The notes under the pieces are model-generated. The model ran no database searches and had not been told where the DNA came from. It saw nothing but the letters and a program-made list of their open reading frames with translations. From a virus, in the IMG/VR virus record IMGVR_UViG_3300020215_000070, positions 1-45,893 of that record: a DNA stretch of 45,893 nt, one strand, 5' to 3'. The stretch's first letter is position 1, and every line of letters begins with the position of its first letter. Of this stretch, positions 34,076 through 41,060 are shown piece after piece. Made by a program: the position numbers and the translations under genes.

Positions 34076-34279
34076 ATGGACAAGGTGACTCATTGGATGG
34101 TCAGGGAGTATCTTAAAGAGGCTATGGATAGATTACAAAAATGTCGAGGATATTTGATACAAAATCAACGATTACAATCAGCCCGACAGGTGACGATTGC
34201 CTATCATGAGGCCCAGGATGTTTATGACGACATGTTGAGCGAATCGGAGAAGAAACAAGAATGGACAAATCAGAGATAG
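34076..34279 (+). CDS. Small helical hypothetical protein
   Basis: A 67-residue all-helical, polar product (MDKVTHWMVREYLKEAMDRL; RQVTIAYHEAQDVYDDMLSE). Its end overlaps the next gene by 19 bases. No membrane segment. Function unknown. Confidence 0.5.
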   Translation: MDKVTHWMVREYLKEAMDRLQKCRGYLIQNQRLQSARQVTIAYHEAQDVYDDMLSESEKKQEWTNQR

Positions 34280-34542
34280 TTTTTGTGGTGTTGTTAGTCG
34301 GCGGTTTTCTTATTCCTCCGGCGGTATTTGGGCTTTGGTGGATGTTTCTGGCAGTTCTCACATTCTTCGCGTGTTTCGGATTTTATGAATGGCTGGCTGT
34401 CAAGAGTAGTGGGCGGACAATCAGTCAGAAGTTCTGGGATTTTTCAAAAGAAAAGAAGATACAGGCTTGGATCCTGATAGTGGGCTGGCTAGTGGCATGG
34501 CTGGCCCTATTATGGCATTTTGCAGACAAGCATTTAATTTAA
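34261..34542 (+). CDS. Small three-helix membrane protein
   Basis: A 93-residue product with hydrophobic segments (IVFVVLLVGGFLIPPAVFGL, WWMFLAVLTFFACFGFYEWL and ILIVGWLVAWLALLWHF). It lies just before the holin-like gene and may be part of the lysis cassette. Function unknown. Confidence 0.55.
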   Translation: MDKSEIVFVVLLVGGFLIPPAVFGLWWMFLAVLTFFACFGFYEWLAVKSSGRTISQKFWDFSKEKKIQAWILIVGWLVAWLALLWHFADKHLI

Positions 34543-34553
34543 GGAGGCTTAAA

Positions 34554-34775
34554 ATGGATAACACAAAAGCATGGTATCAGTCGAAAACCATTATCGCTGG
34601 GATTGTAGGAGTTCTCATTGCTGTTTATAACACCGCAGCAAATGGATTATCTTCTGGATGTGGAACAGAAGGGCAGCTATGCGTAATCTTGCCGTCAATC
34701 CCAGATTGGATTTTAGGGGTATTGGCTGCAATCGGTGTGTATGGACGAAAAACTGCGGATGCGACAATCAAATGA
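34554..34775 (+). CDS. Holin-like protein
   Basis: A 73-residue product with two membrane helices (TIIAGIVGVLIAVYNTAA and WILGVLAAIGVYGRKTAD). The start KAWYQSKTIIAG is typical of small phage holins ('K-xW-x-S-K-T-x-x-x-x'). AAGGAGG precedes ATG 34554. Its stop overlaps the next start (ATGA). Holins open the inner membrane at the end of infection. Nearby spanins support this call. Confidence 0.75.
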   Translation: MDNTKAWYQSKTIIAGIVGVLIAVYNTAANGLSSGCGTEGQLCVILPSIPDWILGVLAAIGVYGRKTADATIK

Positions 34776-34966
34776 ACGCCTGGTTAAAAATTTTTACTTT
34801 TGCAATCAGCCTTTGGGAAGGATTCCGAGAGTGGAATTCTAAGCGCAAAAAGGAGGCAAAAATCAATGCGATTGACCGCACCGTTGATAGTCCTAGTATT
34901 GATGATGACGCCAAGCTGCTCAGCGAATTCGCTGAACGCGTTAGGCGACGCAAGAAATCCTCCTGA
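34772..34966 (+). CDS. Candidate inner spanin component (short)
   Basis: The 64-residue product starts MNAWLKIFTFAISLWEGFRE, a short hydrophobic segment, then a charged helix (LLSEFAERVRRRKKSS). The lipoprotein-like gene at 34866 lies inside and beyond it in another frame, the classic Rz/Rz1 arrangement. It is much shorter than usual Rz proteins and its membrane segment is weak, so it may be an unusual spanin or only a coupling frame. Confidence 0.5.
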   Translation: MNAWLKIFTFAISLWEGFREWNSKRKKEAKINAIDRTVDSPSIDDDAKLLSEFAERVRRRKKSS

Positions 34967-35063
34967 GAGCCTGAAAAGTGGGCAAGCGGCAACCCATGAC
35001 TGCATATGTCTAGATCGGGAGCACTATCGGTTACTTCTACAGGAGGCGAATCGGTGCCAATAA
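34866..35063 (+). CDS. Outer spanin (Rz1-like lipoprotein) candidate
   Basis: A 65-residue product with a lipoprotein-type signal (MRLTAPLIVLVLMMTPSC, lipobox Cys at residue 18) and a short mature part (LNALGDARNPPESLKSGQAA). AAGGAGG stands 9 bases upstream. The gene starts inside 34772-34966 in a different frame. Outer spanins are lipid-anchored and disrupt the outer membrane at lysis; this implies a diderm host. Pro at -2 of the lipobox is atypical. Confidence 0.65.
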   Translation: MRLTAPLIVLVLMMTPSCSANSLNALGDARNPPESLKSGQAATHDCICLDREHYRLLLQEANRCQ

Positions 35064-35176
35064 AATATCCTGCCAAACCTCCGATTTGTCTAGACTGTCA
35101 TGTTCGGATGAAATCCCGTGGGTATAAGATTTTTTGCCCTGTGTGCCTACGCGAAACACCCAAGCACAAAAAATGA
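35054..35176 (+). CDS. 40-residue zinc-ribbon protein
   Basis: Starts at GTG 35054 behind AGGAGG and contains CLDCHVRMKSRGYKIFCPVC, a CxxC...CxxC pair spaced as in zinc ribbons. The last codon and stop overlap the next start. Function unknown; small zinc ribbons often bind nucleic acids or act as adaptors. Confidence 0.6.
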   Translation: MPIKYPAKPPICLDCHVRMKSRGYKIFCPVCLRETPKHKK

Positions 35177-35643
35177 ATGAATCGCTGATTATCTTCCAGT
35201 TTGCTGTTGCGACATTCTGCCTATTCGTTGGGTCCGTGCTCTACTCAATGGGCGGATACAGGGGAAAATGGAAACGCCGGTTTCTGGGCAGCCTGATTTT
35301 GGCCGGCGGGTTTAACGCTATCTGCGCTTGGCGTGGAGTATGGGCACCTTGGCAAATCTTAGCTTGGGGGATAACCATCGGAGCTTTTTGCTTACCATAT
35401 GGAGCTAAAAGCCTTGTTCCCAAGATTCTCAAGCGGTCCGCAGTTGTTGCGGCCATGTGCCTAACCGGTGTTTTGTTTGCGATCCAGCATGGTGGAAATG
35501 CCTGGTGGGTCTTGATTCCTCATGCCGGCATGGGGGCCTGGTCGGTCTATTTAGGCGTCAAAAATCCCATTCAAGCTAGGGCAGAGGAGGGATTTGTTTG
35601 CATCCTCCTGAGTCTAGGTCTTTTTATGTACCCTTTTTCTTAG
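35173..35643 (+). CDS. Polytopic membrane protein
   Basis: A 156-residue product with about five hydrophobic segments (FQFAVATFCLFVGSVLYSMG; FLGSLILAGGFNAICAW; WQILAWGITIGAFCLPY). The GGYRGKWKRRFLGSLILAGG region resembles a small membrane protein family seen in phage lysis regions. Its 3' end overlaps the convergent PEP-CTERM gene by 30 bases. Function unknown. Confidence 0.65.
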   Translation: MNESLIIFQFAVATFCLFVGSVLYSMGGYRGKWKRRFLGSLILAGGFNAICAWRGVWAPWQILAWGITIGAFCLPYGAKSLVPKILKRSAVVAAMCLTGVLFAIQHGGNAWWVLIPHAGMGAWSVYLGVKNPIQARAEEGFVCILLSLGLFMYPFS

Positions 35644-36261
35644 AGCTATTCCTGCCAATCCTGCCCCGAAAAGTGCTAACGTTGCAGGTTCTGGGGTATG
35701 CACTGACGCTACCTCAAACCCAGTCACATCGACATTCACGACGGGTCCGCCTACTGGTGCTCGAATCCCGCTGGGAAGAACCGTATAATTTCGCTCTCTC
35801 GCCAGCCAGTAAGTGCCAGGTTGCAGTGTTATATCAAAGGGCGTCCGAACATTGTAATAGTCAAATGTCTTATTTGGTTCGGCGTGTACCGTTGTCGTCG
35901 AGGAAATTAACATATTTCTGCCTGGGATCGGCTGATTGTTGGCTCTAATGTCCAGCCGCGATCCTTCATAAATTTTGAAATGAAATGGATAATCAACTAC
36001 TCCATTGAATGATTCATGCACACGTGCATCATAAAATAAATAATCAAGATTTAGCTCTCCGTTAACTGTAAATTCCTTGGCTCCACCAATAGAGTTGTTC
36101 CCGCCAGGTCCTCCAATATATCCGCCATACGATTGCGAAGTCCAGCCGATATTATCAATCAATTCAGCGAACTTTCCGGTGTAGTCAAGGTCAATAATGA
36201 GTGCGTGTGCTGGTGTGCTCAGTACTGCGGTTAGTGCGATGGCCAAAATTATTTTTTTCAT
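35614..36261 (-). CDS. PEP-CTERM surface protein
   Basis: A 215-residue product (from ATG 36261 with GGAGG upstream; an in-frame start at 36294 would disturb the signal peptide). It has a Sec signal (MKKIILAIALTAVLSTPAHA), a Gly/Asn/Tyr-rich beta domain (NNIGWTSQSYGG-like), and the diagnostic C-terminal sorting signal: PEPATLALFGAGLAG, a membrane helix, then the basic cluster RKRVHKK. PEP-CTERM tails are recognised and processed by exosortase, an inner-membrane system of diderm bacteria making exopolysaccharide. The phage does not encode an exosortase in this window, so it would rely on the host. Confidence 0.85.
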   Translation of the reverse strand: MKKIILAIALTAVLSTPAHALIIDLDYTGKFAELIDNIGWTSQSYGGYIGGPGGNNSIGGAKEFTVNGELNLDYLFYDARVHESFNGVVDYPFHFKIYEGSRLDIRANNQPIPGRNMLISSTTTVHAEPNKTFDYYNVRTPFDITLQPGTYWLARERNYTVLPSGIRAPVGGPVVNVDVTGFEVASVHTPEPATLALFGAGLAGIALRKRVHKKT

Positions 36262-36284
36262 GACCGTCCTCCATGATTGGTTAG

Positions 36285-36308
36285 CGTTTGCCAAAGCAAA
36301 CGATTATA
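36285..36308 (-). promoter_or_regulatory. Hairpin and -10-like element upstream of the PEP-CTERM gene
   Basis: On minus, TATAAT (36308-36303) is followed by the perfect hairpin CGTTTGC tttg GCAAACG (36302-36285) and then GGAGG before ATG 36261. There is no good -35 at the usual distance, so the promoter is tentative; the hairpin lies in the predicted leader or acts as an operator. Confidence 0.4.
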
Positions 36309-36340
36309 CACTCAAATCAGGAAATATTTTAAAATATCTC

Positions 36341-36369
36341 TTGACAAATGTCAAACAAATGTTTAAAAT
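36341..36369 (+). promoter_or_regulatory. Strong promoter with overlapping operator for the RHH gene
   Basis: TTGACA (36341-36346), a 17-base spacer and TAAAAT (36364-36369): near-consensus. The -35 is half of an inverted repeat TTGACA-AA-TGTCAA, and AACAAAT...ATTTGTT flanks the -10. Such palindromes are usual binding sites of small repressors. The ribbon-helix-helix gene starts 26 bases downstream, so autoregulation is likely. Confidence 0.65.
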
Positions 36370-36395
36370 TTGTTCAACAGATTGGAGGTTTGGTC

Positions 36396-36596
36396 ATGAT
36401 TCGATCAAAACGCAAGGATGGATATATTGGAGGAAGGGTTTCGCAGGCATTGCAAGACCGAGTAAACGACTGGTCCAGAGAGCACAAGATTCCTACGAGC
36501 AGGATCATGGCTTTTGCTGTGGCACAGTTTATGGAAAATACTAGGCTACAGGCAAAATTGATTGATTTAGAGAAGCAACGGCATGTCGATTACTAA
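36396..36596 (+). CDS. Small ribbon-helix-helix-like protein
   Basis: A 66-residue product (MIRSKRKDGYIGGRVSQALQ, then DRVNDWSREHKIPTSRIMAF). The pattern of a short strand followed by a helix (VSQALQDRVNDWSREH), turn and second helix (TSRIMAFAVAQFMENTR) fits the RHH (CopG/MetJ-type) DNA-binding fold. GGAGG precedes ATG 36396. Its promoter carries palindromes, so I infer it is a repressor or part of an early control switch. Confidence 0.65.
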   Translation: MIRSKRKDGYIGGRVSQALQDRVNDWSREHKIPTSRIMAFAVAQFMENTRLQAKLIDLEKQRHVDY

Positions 36597-36619
36597 AACC
36601 AGCTAGGGGAGAGACAACT

Positions 36620-37027
36620 ATGACAGAACAACAGGCAAAGAAAAAACCAAACGAGATTTCGAGCGATCGCGAGCACATGTACACCATTAGGATTCCAGAA
36701 GACATGTGGAACAAGTTAAAGCACCGGTCCAGAAAAGGCACGCAATATCGCGGATGTGTTGCGTATTACATATTTTCGATCCTATGGCCGGCTATTTATG
36801 GGACTGAGTTCGAGATACCCAAGCCTGGTCCAATGCATGGATATGTGCCAGAGCGGCCGACTAACCTCGATGATTTGCGCCAGAGAGAAGCTGTTGGGCA
36901 AGTTTTTTATGTTGATCCGCCGCGTCGGTACTCGGGTTTTATTGGTGGTATGCTGCGGAGCTGGCGTATCGCAACATGGTTTCACCGCAAAAATCAAGAC
37001 CGTAAAGATTCATTGAAAAATGTTTGA
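36620..37027 (+). CDS. Protein with RHH-like N-terminus
   Basis: A 135-residue product. HMYTIRIPEDMWNKLKHRSR resembles the first strand and helix of RHH proteins. The rest (RKGTQYRGCVAYYIFSILWP; AVGQVFYVDPPRRYSGFIGG) is not recognised. GGGGAGAG precedes the start. It follows the 36396 gene by 23 bases and is probably co-transcribed. Confidence 0.55.
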   Translation: MTEQQAKKKPNEISSDREHMYTIRIPEDMWNKLKHRSRKGTQYRGCVAYYIFSILWPAIYGTEFEIPKPGPMHGYVPERPTNLDDLRQREAVGQVFYVDPPRRYSGFIGGMLRSWRIATWFHRKNQDRKDSLKNV

Positions 37028-37345
37028 CAGCTGCTTAGGGTAAGGTTATAGTTGCATTAAATCAAGTTCTTTGAGAATACTGTGTAGTAATTCTGGCCGA
37101 ATGATGGCCCTCTTTAAATTCCTCGATTACTTCCTATAATATAAACTACGGAAGTAAGACTAGGAAATATCGCTAAGACTTAAAAACTTTAGCGGAAATT
37201 ATTAACCGTCATTCGCGCGCAGGCGTGGGTGGCGGTTTTCTGTTTTATCCTCCCACCGCGGTATTCCCAAAGACATCCCATAGATAGACAAAATTGCGAG
37301 ACAGACAAATCATGGACGTTTTTTTATTCACACTCAATCAATTAT
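37028..37345 (+). other. Intergenic region with terminator-like hairpin
   Basis: No gene is supported here. AACCGTCA (37204-37211) pairs with TGGCGGTT (37230-37237), followed by TTTTC; its loop contains the palindrome CGCGCG, a distant resemblance to elements E1-E4. A TATAAT at 37135-37140 sits inside ACTTCC...GGAAGT but lacks a good -35. Confidence 0.4.
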
Positions 37346-37427
37346 GTCCTCACTTACGGTTAAATCGCAGAGGCCCAACGTCCGGCCCAGCGACTGTCTC
37401 GCAAGACCCCGTGGGTGAGGACTTTTT
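37346..37427 (+). promoter_or_regulatory. Structured leader before the transglycosylase
   Basis: GTCCTCAC (37346-37353) and GTGAGGAC (37415-37422) form a perfect 8-bp closing stem over about 60 bases, with ACGG/CCGT inside it and two small hairpins (GGCC...GGCC; GCGA...TCGC). TTTTT follows, then GGAGGG and ATG 37444. It looks like a multi-branched attenuator or riboswitch-like leader; no ligand class recognised. Confidence 0.5.
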
Positions 37428-37443
37428 ATTTGGAGGGAATACC

Positions 37444-37947
37444 ATGACAAATTCTGATTGGGAGAAATTAGATCGTGAACGAGACGAGAAATCCATAACG
37501 TGGTATCTGATTGGTTTTGCGCTGATGACGGTATTATTTGCGATGGCCGTTATTCCAAGCTGCGCCAGAGCCGAGCAGATTAATATGGAGGCCATCAAGC
37601 AAATTGAGTCATCAGGCAATCCGCGTGCCTGGAATAAGAAAGAAGACGGCCGGGGATTGTATCAAGTTGGCCCGGCAGTCCTTAAAGAGTGGAATGATAG
37701 CCATCCGGCCCAGCAATACAAATCAGATGATCTCTGGGATGCAATTACTAATAAGAAATTAGCCTTCTGGTACATGAACATTCGCATTCCGCAGATGTTG
37801 CGTGCCTACGGGATCAAGGACACAAAGGAAAACCGCATTATCGCTTATAACGCTGGGATCAGATATTTGACCCAGAAGAAACCAATCCCTCAGACGACGC
37901 GGAAATATCTAGCCAAATACGCGAAGTTGGCAGGAGGTGCGAGATGA
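37444..37947 (+). CDS. Membrane-anchored lytic transglycosylase (SLT)
   Basis: A 167-residue product with an N-terminal membrane anchor (about residues 18-37, ITWYLIGFALMTVLFAMAVI) and an SLT-type domain: AIKQIESSGNPRAW with catalytic Glu at residue 55, GRGLYQVGP, and the substrate motif RIIAYNAGIRYL. It would cleave peptidoglycan, either for lysis or DNA entry. I chose ATG 37444 (GGAGGG upstream); longer in-frame readings run through the structured leader. Confidence 0.85.
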   Translation: MTNSDWEKLDRERDEKSITWYLIGFALMTVLFAMAVIPSCARAEQINMEAIKQIESSGNPRAWNKKEDGRGLYQVGPAVLKEWNDSHPAQQYKSDDLWDAITNKKLAFWYMNIRIPQMLRAYGIKDTKENRIIAYNAGIRYLTQKKPIPQTTRKYLAKYAKLAGGAR

Positions 37948-38498
37948 TCGTCAAAGAATTTATAACTAAATCCGGTTTATCCGCAGTAGTGGCTCTTAAG
38001 GGGCATATTTTAAATTTTTATTGCGGATATGTTGCTGTCGAAAGGGGTCATCCATTATTTGGCATGTGTGAAGATGATGTCAATGATCTCGTTAGTGTTC
38101 ACGGAGGCGTTACTTTTTCCGGAGGCAGTGAAGCAAGTTCCGTCCAAAGTGATGAGAGCAGATGGTGGTTTGGGTTTTATTGTATGCTTGGGACGAATTC
38201 AATGGGGTTAAAAGATGAGCAGTTTGTCATAGCGGAGTGTGAATCTTTCGCAAGGCAACTTGCCAAACTCTCGTCTCGCAAGAAGAAAGTATATGCACGG
38301 TGCAACTGCGGCAACACCCTTATCAAAATGCACGAAAAGGCCAGCGGTCGTTGTGAACTGTGCATTGACTCTCAATCTGCAATTGAGACAAGCCGCGCTT
38401 ACGAGAAATTATTTAATCGAATGTTCCCTGAAACTAAGCCGCTGATGTATAGCGATTTTATAAATACGTGGAGACAGAATGACAGAAGCCATGCTTGA
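37944..38498 (+). CDS. Conserved phage protein with C-terminal zinc ribbon
   Basis: A 184-residue product with GYVAVERGHPLFGMCEDDVN, SVHGGVTFSG and RWWFGFYCMLG. It is a recognisable phage family ('GYV.vp.gHPl.g...dv.vHGGlTf') without known function. The C-terminal CNCGNTLIKMHEKASGRCEL plus C forms a probable zinc ribbon. It overlaps the transglycosylase gene by 4 bases. Confidence 0.7.
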   Translation: MIVKEFITKSGLSAVVALKGHILNFYCGYVAVERGHPLFGMCEDDVNDLVSVHGGVTFSGGSEASSVQSDESRWWFGFYCMLGTNSMGLKDEQFVIAECESFARQLAKLSSRKKKVYARCNCGNTLIKMHEKASGRCELCIDSQSAIETSRAYEKLFNRMFPETKPLMYSDFINTWRQNDRSHA

Positions 38499-38637
38499 AA
38501 ATCTAATCGCCGACGCAATCGATCTGTGTAACGCTCGACTGTTAGACGCAAATAATAGGGTGCAACCAGAGGCCAAGCAAGTGCTGGTGCACACAATTAA
38601 AAATCTAATTTGGTCAGTCATGGAGAACGAAAAATGA
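38479..38637 (+). CDS. Small helical protein, 52 residues
   Basis: MTEAMLENLIADAIDLCNAR is followed by a second helix (KQVLVHTIKNLIWSVMENEK). It overlaps the genes on both sides by a few bases, which supports it. Function unknown. Confidence 0.5.
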   Translation: MTEAMLENLIADAIDLCNARLLDANNRVQPEAKQVLVHTIKNLIWSVMENEK

Positions 38638-38918
38638 TACCAGGAAACGGCAACTACCTAATCGAAAATGAGAGGCTCCTTTCTCGGTTGGAATATCCAT
38701 GTGAACACTGCAATGGGACGCGGTTTGAGTATGCCAATTGGGAGATGTTTAAAGAGTATTGTTTCGAAGAAATCATCACCGAATACAACGTCAAGAAATT
38801 ATCTGCAAGCCCAGAAATGTGGAAAGCCATTGATGCGGCTAAATGCGAAATTCTACGCGCCGCATATTGTCATTGGTTCCAATACCACGAAATCTTCTGC
38901 CGTTGCACGAGAGATTAA
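38634..38918 (+). CDS. Small Cys-containing hypothetical protein
   Basis: A 94-residue product with CEHCNGTRF near the start and several later Cys/His (YCHWFQYHEIFCRC), possibly a metal site. The start overlaps the preceding stop (ATGATA at 38634). Function unknown. Confidence 0.55.
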   Translation: MIPGNGNYLIENERLLSRLEYPCEHCNGTRFEYANWEMFKEYCFEEIITEYNVKKLSASPEMWKAIDAAKCEILRAAYCHWFQYHEIFCRCTRD

Positions 38919-38949
38919 AACGAGCAAACAAAAAAGGAGGGATACATCC

Positions 38950-39882
38950 ATGGAAATCCAAACTGAAATCGAAAAAGATACACCTAACGTACCAGCTGCC
39001 GGGATGGCAAATGCGGGAATGATGCATCTAACGCCTGAGTACGTCGATGCTGTCGGCCGACAAGTTGAGTTAAGAGCACGGCTTATTCAGATGGCCTTAA
39101 AAGCCCTTAAGCCTCATGACATTCAGGATTTCGGCGGCAAACCCTACATTGAGGGTGAGGGTGCCGAACGGATCATGTCGGCGATTGGTGGCTTTAAAGT
39201 CGGGCCACCGGTCTTTAGCATTGAGCGCATGGACCCGCATTATTTCATCACGTGTCAACTCACCGTCGAGTTTCACGGAACAACTATCACAGAAATTGGT
39301 GATTGCTCGACGTGTGATCCGTTCTTTACCGGCGCAAAAGGCGATAGTGGAAAACTTGCAAACTATAAATCCTTGACGGGAGGAAACGAGATCATGGCTG
39401 CGCGGATGCTGGTGGCCGATGCACAGAAGAAAGCCCGTCAGAATGCCATTAGCCGCGCTGTAACGGGGTTACTCGGACTCCGTGGCCTCTCATGGGCGGA
39501 CTTAGAGGCATTAGGTTTTTCTAGGACAGCCGCAGGATCGAACGTCAAGTTTAAAAACGGCTCTCAAGGTGGCGCGGTTAAAACCGTTACTGTCGAGGAG
39601 TTTTCGAGTCTTCCTGTCGGGGCAGTCTTTAATATCCGTGGGAAACTAATCTCGAAAGAGACCAAAGAAGTTGCCGGAGGCAAGAAGAAGACTAACTGTA
39701 AAGTCGAAATCGGCCCTGGAATGACGACGGGTATCCAAAAATGGGGCGAGGTCGATGAGACGCTAGTTGGTAGTCCCATCTTCTGCGAGAAAGTTAAAGT
39801 CGGTGAGTACAACGGAACCAAGCAATACATGGCCGAATCTATTGTTCCCGACGAAGGGACCGGAGAGGAGCCAGCCAAATGA
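38950..39882 (+). CDS. Candidate single-strand annealing/recombination protein
   Basis: A 310-residue product. ATG 38950 has AGGAGG upstream. The N-terminal domain (LRARLIQMALKALKPHDIQD; ANYKSLTGGNEIMAARMLVA; AQKKARQNAISRAVTGLLGL) is followed by a beta-rich C-terminal domain that may be an OB fold (GAVFNIRGKLISKETKEVAG). Directly downstream is a PD-(D/E)XK nuclease, overlapping by 4 bases; phage annealing proteins and exonucleases are usually encoded in such pairs. The role is inferred from this pairing; no SSAP family was recognised with certainty. Confidence 0.45.
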   Translation: MEIQTEIEKDTPNVPAAGMANAGMMHLTPEYVDAVGRQVELRARLIQMALKALKPHDIQDFGGKPYIEGEGAERIMSAIGGFKVGPPVFSIERMDPHYFITCQLTVEFHGTTITEIGDCSTCDPFFTGAKGDSGKLANYKSLTGGNEIMAARMLVADAQKKARQNAISRAVTGLLGLRGLSWADLEALGFSRTAAGSNVKFKNGSQGGAVKTVTVEEFSSLPVGAVFNIRGKLISKETKEVAGGKKKTNCKVEIGPGMTTGIQKWGEVDETLVGSPIFCEKVKVGEYNGTKQYMAESIVPDEGTGEEPAK

Positions 39883-40841
39883 TTACACAAACCCAAACGA
39901 GACTTTCGCTGGCAGAGGCGGTCGCCATCGCCCAGGACAAACACTTGCTTAGTAAGGTCAGCCGCTCAAGTTGGCGATCGATCCGGGCGAGCGGCATTGA
40001 TGATCCCTGCGCGCGACGAATTTATTACTATCGCACGTGCGGAGAATTGGACGACAGTTTCGGTCCAGACAAAATCGCGTTGTTTGAAGAAGGCCGAGAT
40101 CAAGAACCCGTCGTCCGTAGATACTTGTCTGAGCTCGGGTTCGAGGTCAAAAAAGCAGGTATCACCGAGTATTGGGAAAAGTTTGGGATCTCAGGCCAAA
40201 TCGACGGAGTGATTTCCTACGATGGACAAGATTATCTCGTGGAAATCAAAACTCTAGGAGATGCGGCCTGGGAGTCTATTAAAACGATTGAGGACCTGCG
40301 CGATGGCGGAAAATGGTTTCGCAAATGGTACGGTCAGATGCAAATATATCTGCTCTTGTGCGGATATGAGAAAGGCTTCTTTGTTTTCAAAAAGAAAACA
40401 GCCAAGCTCATCCGTCTCCTGGAAATCACCCTGGACTATGACTACGCCGAGCAGTTATTGAAACGCGCGGAGGTCGTCAATATCGCACTAGAAAAATCCG
40501 AACCGCCGGATTTCCTTGCGAATAACCCAATTGAGTGTCGTCGATGTCCGTTCTTCGGGAAAGTCTGTAATCCGCCCATGGATTACGGCCAGACAGTTCC
40601 CGTTGTAGAAGATTCTGACCTCGAACGAAAACTCGAGCGCCGTGAAATCTTAAAGGCTGCGTTCAAGGAATACGAACAATTGGATAAGGATGTTAAGGGC
40701 GATTTCCGAGAAATCCCAAAGGCCGTCTGCGGGGACTTTGTTATCACGGGCAGTAAACAAATCCGGAGCATCGCCGCCAAACCAGCATCAACGCAGGAAG
40801 TCTGGATTACTAAAATTGAGCGATTGACAGAAGATCGGTAA
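39879..40841 (+). CDS. Cas4/RecB-like PD-(D/E)XK exonuclease with Fe-S Cys set
   Basis: A 320-residue nuclease. The catalytic PD-(D/E)XK core is visible: an early helix Glu in EGRDQEPVVRRYL, D109 in GISGQIDG, and E122-x-K124 in YLVEIKTLG. C44 (DDPCARRIYYY) and C220-x2-C223-x6-C230 (ECRRCPFFGKVC) match the four-Cys [4Fe-4S] pattern of Cas4/AddB-type nucleases. There is no Cas gene nearby. Together with the preceding protein it probably makes a phage recombination module that resects DNA ends. Confidence 0.8.
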   Translation: MITQTQTRLSLAEAVAIAQDKHLLSKVSRSSWRSIRASGIDDPCARRIYYYRTCGELDDSFGPDKIALFEEGRDQEPVVRRYLSELGFEVKKAGITEYWEKFGISGQIDGVISYDGQDYLVEIKTLGDAAWESIKTIEDLRDGGKWFRKWYGQMQIYLLLCGYEKGFFVFKKKTAKLIRLLEITLDYDYAEQLLKRAEVVNIALEKSEPPDFLANNPIECRRCPFFGKVCNPPMDYGQTVPVVEDSDLERKLERREILKAAFKEYEQLDKDVKGDFREIPKAVCGDFVITGSKQIRSIAAKPASTQEVWITKIERLTEDR

Positions 40842-40906
40842 AGCCCCTCCGCTCAAAGGGGCTGGGGAAGGTAGCGTACCCGCAATATCCCTCCGTTGCC
40901 TTCCCC
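40842..40906 (+). promoter_or_regulatory. Two hairpins upstream of the tRNA
   Basis: AGCCCCT (40842-40848) with AGGGGCT (40857-40863), and GGGGAAGG (40864-40871) with CCTTCCCC (40899-40906). No T tract follows. They lie between the nuclease stop and the tRNA and may terminate, protect or mark processing of the tRNA precursor. Confidence 0.45.
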
Positions 40907-40920
40907 CACCGAGACTAAAT

Positions 40921-40994
40921 TGCGGGGTGGCGCAATCAGGGAGCGCGCTTGGTTCATACCCAAGGTGTTGTCGGTTCAAATCCGGCCCCCGCTA
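40921..40994 (+). tRNA. tRNA-Met (CAU), initiator-like acceptor end
   Basis: A full cloverleaf: acceptor TGCGGGG with CCCCGCT (first pair T-T mismatched, six pairs good), D-stem GCGC/GCGC, anticodon stem CTTGG/CCAAG with loop TTCATAC (CAT at 40955-40957), and T-arm GTCGG TTCAAAT CCGGC. Discriminator A; no encoded CCA. The T-arm and acceptor 3' half match bacterial initiator tRNA. An unpaired 1:72 position is the initiator hallmark. But the three consecutive G-C pairs of the initiator anticodon stem are absent, and C11-G24 is elongator-like. Confidence 0.9.
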
Positions 40995-41060
40995 CAAACA
41001 GCGTTTTGCGGTGTTCGCTTTGAAAAACCGCTTATATGAATATTTTTTTATTAATTAATC

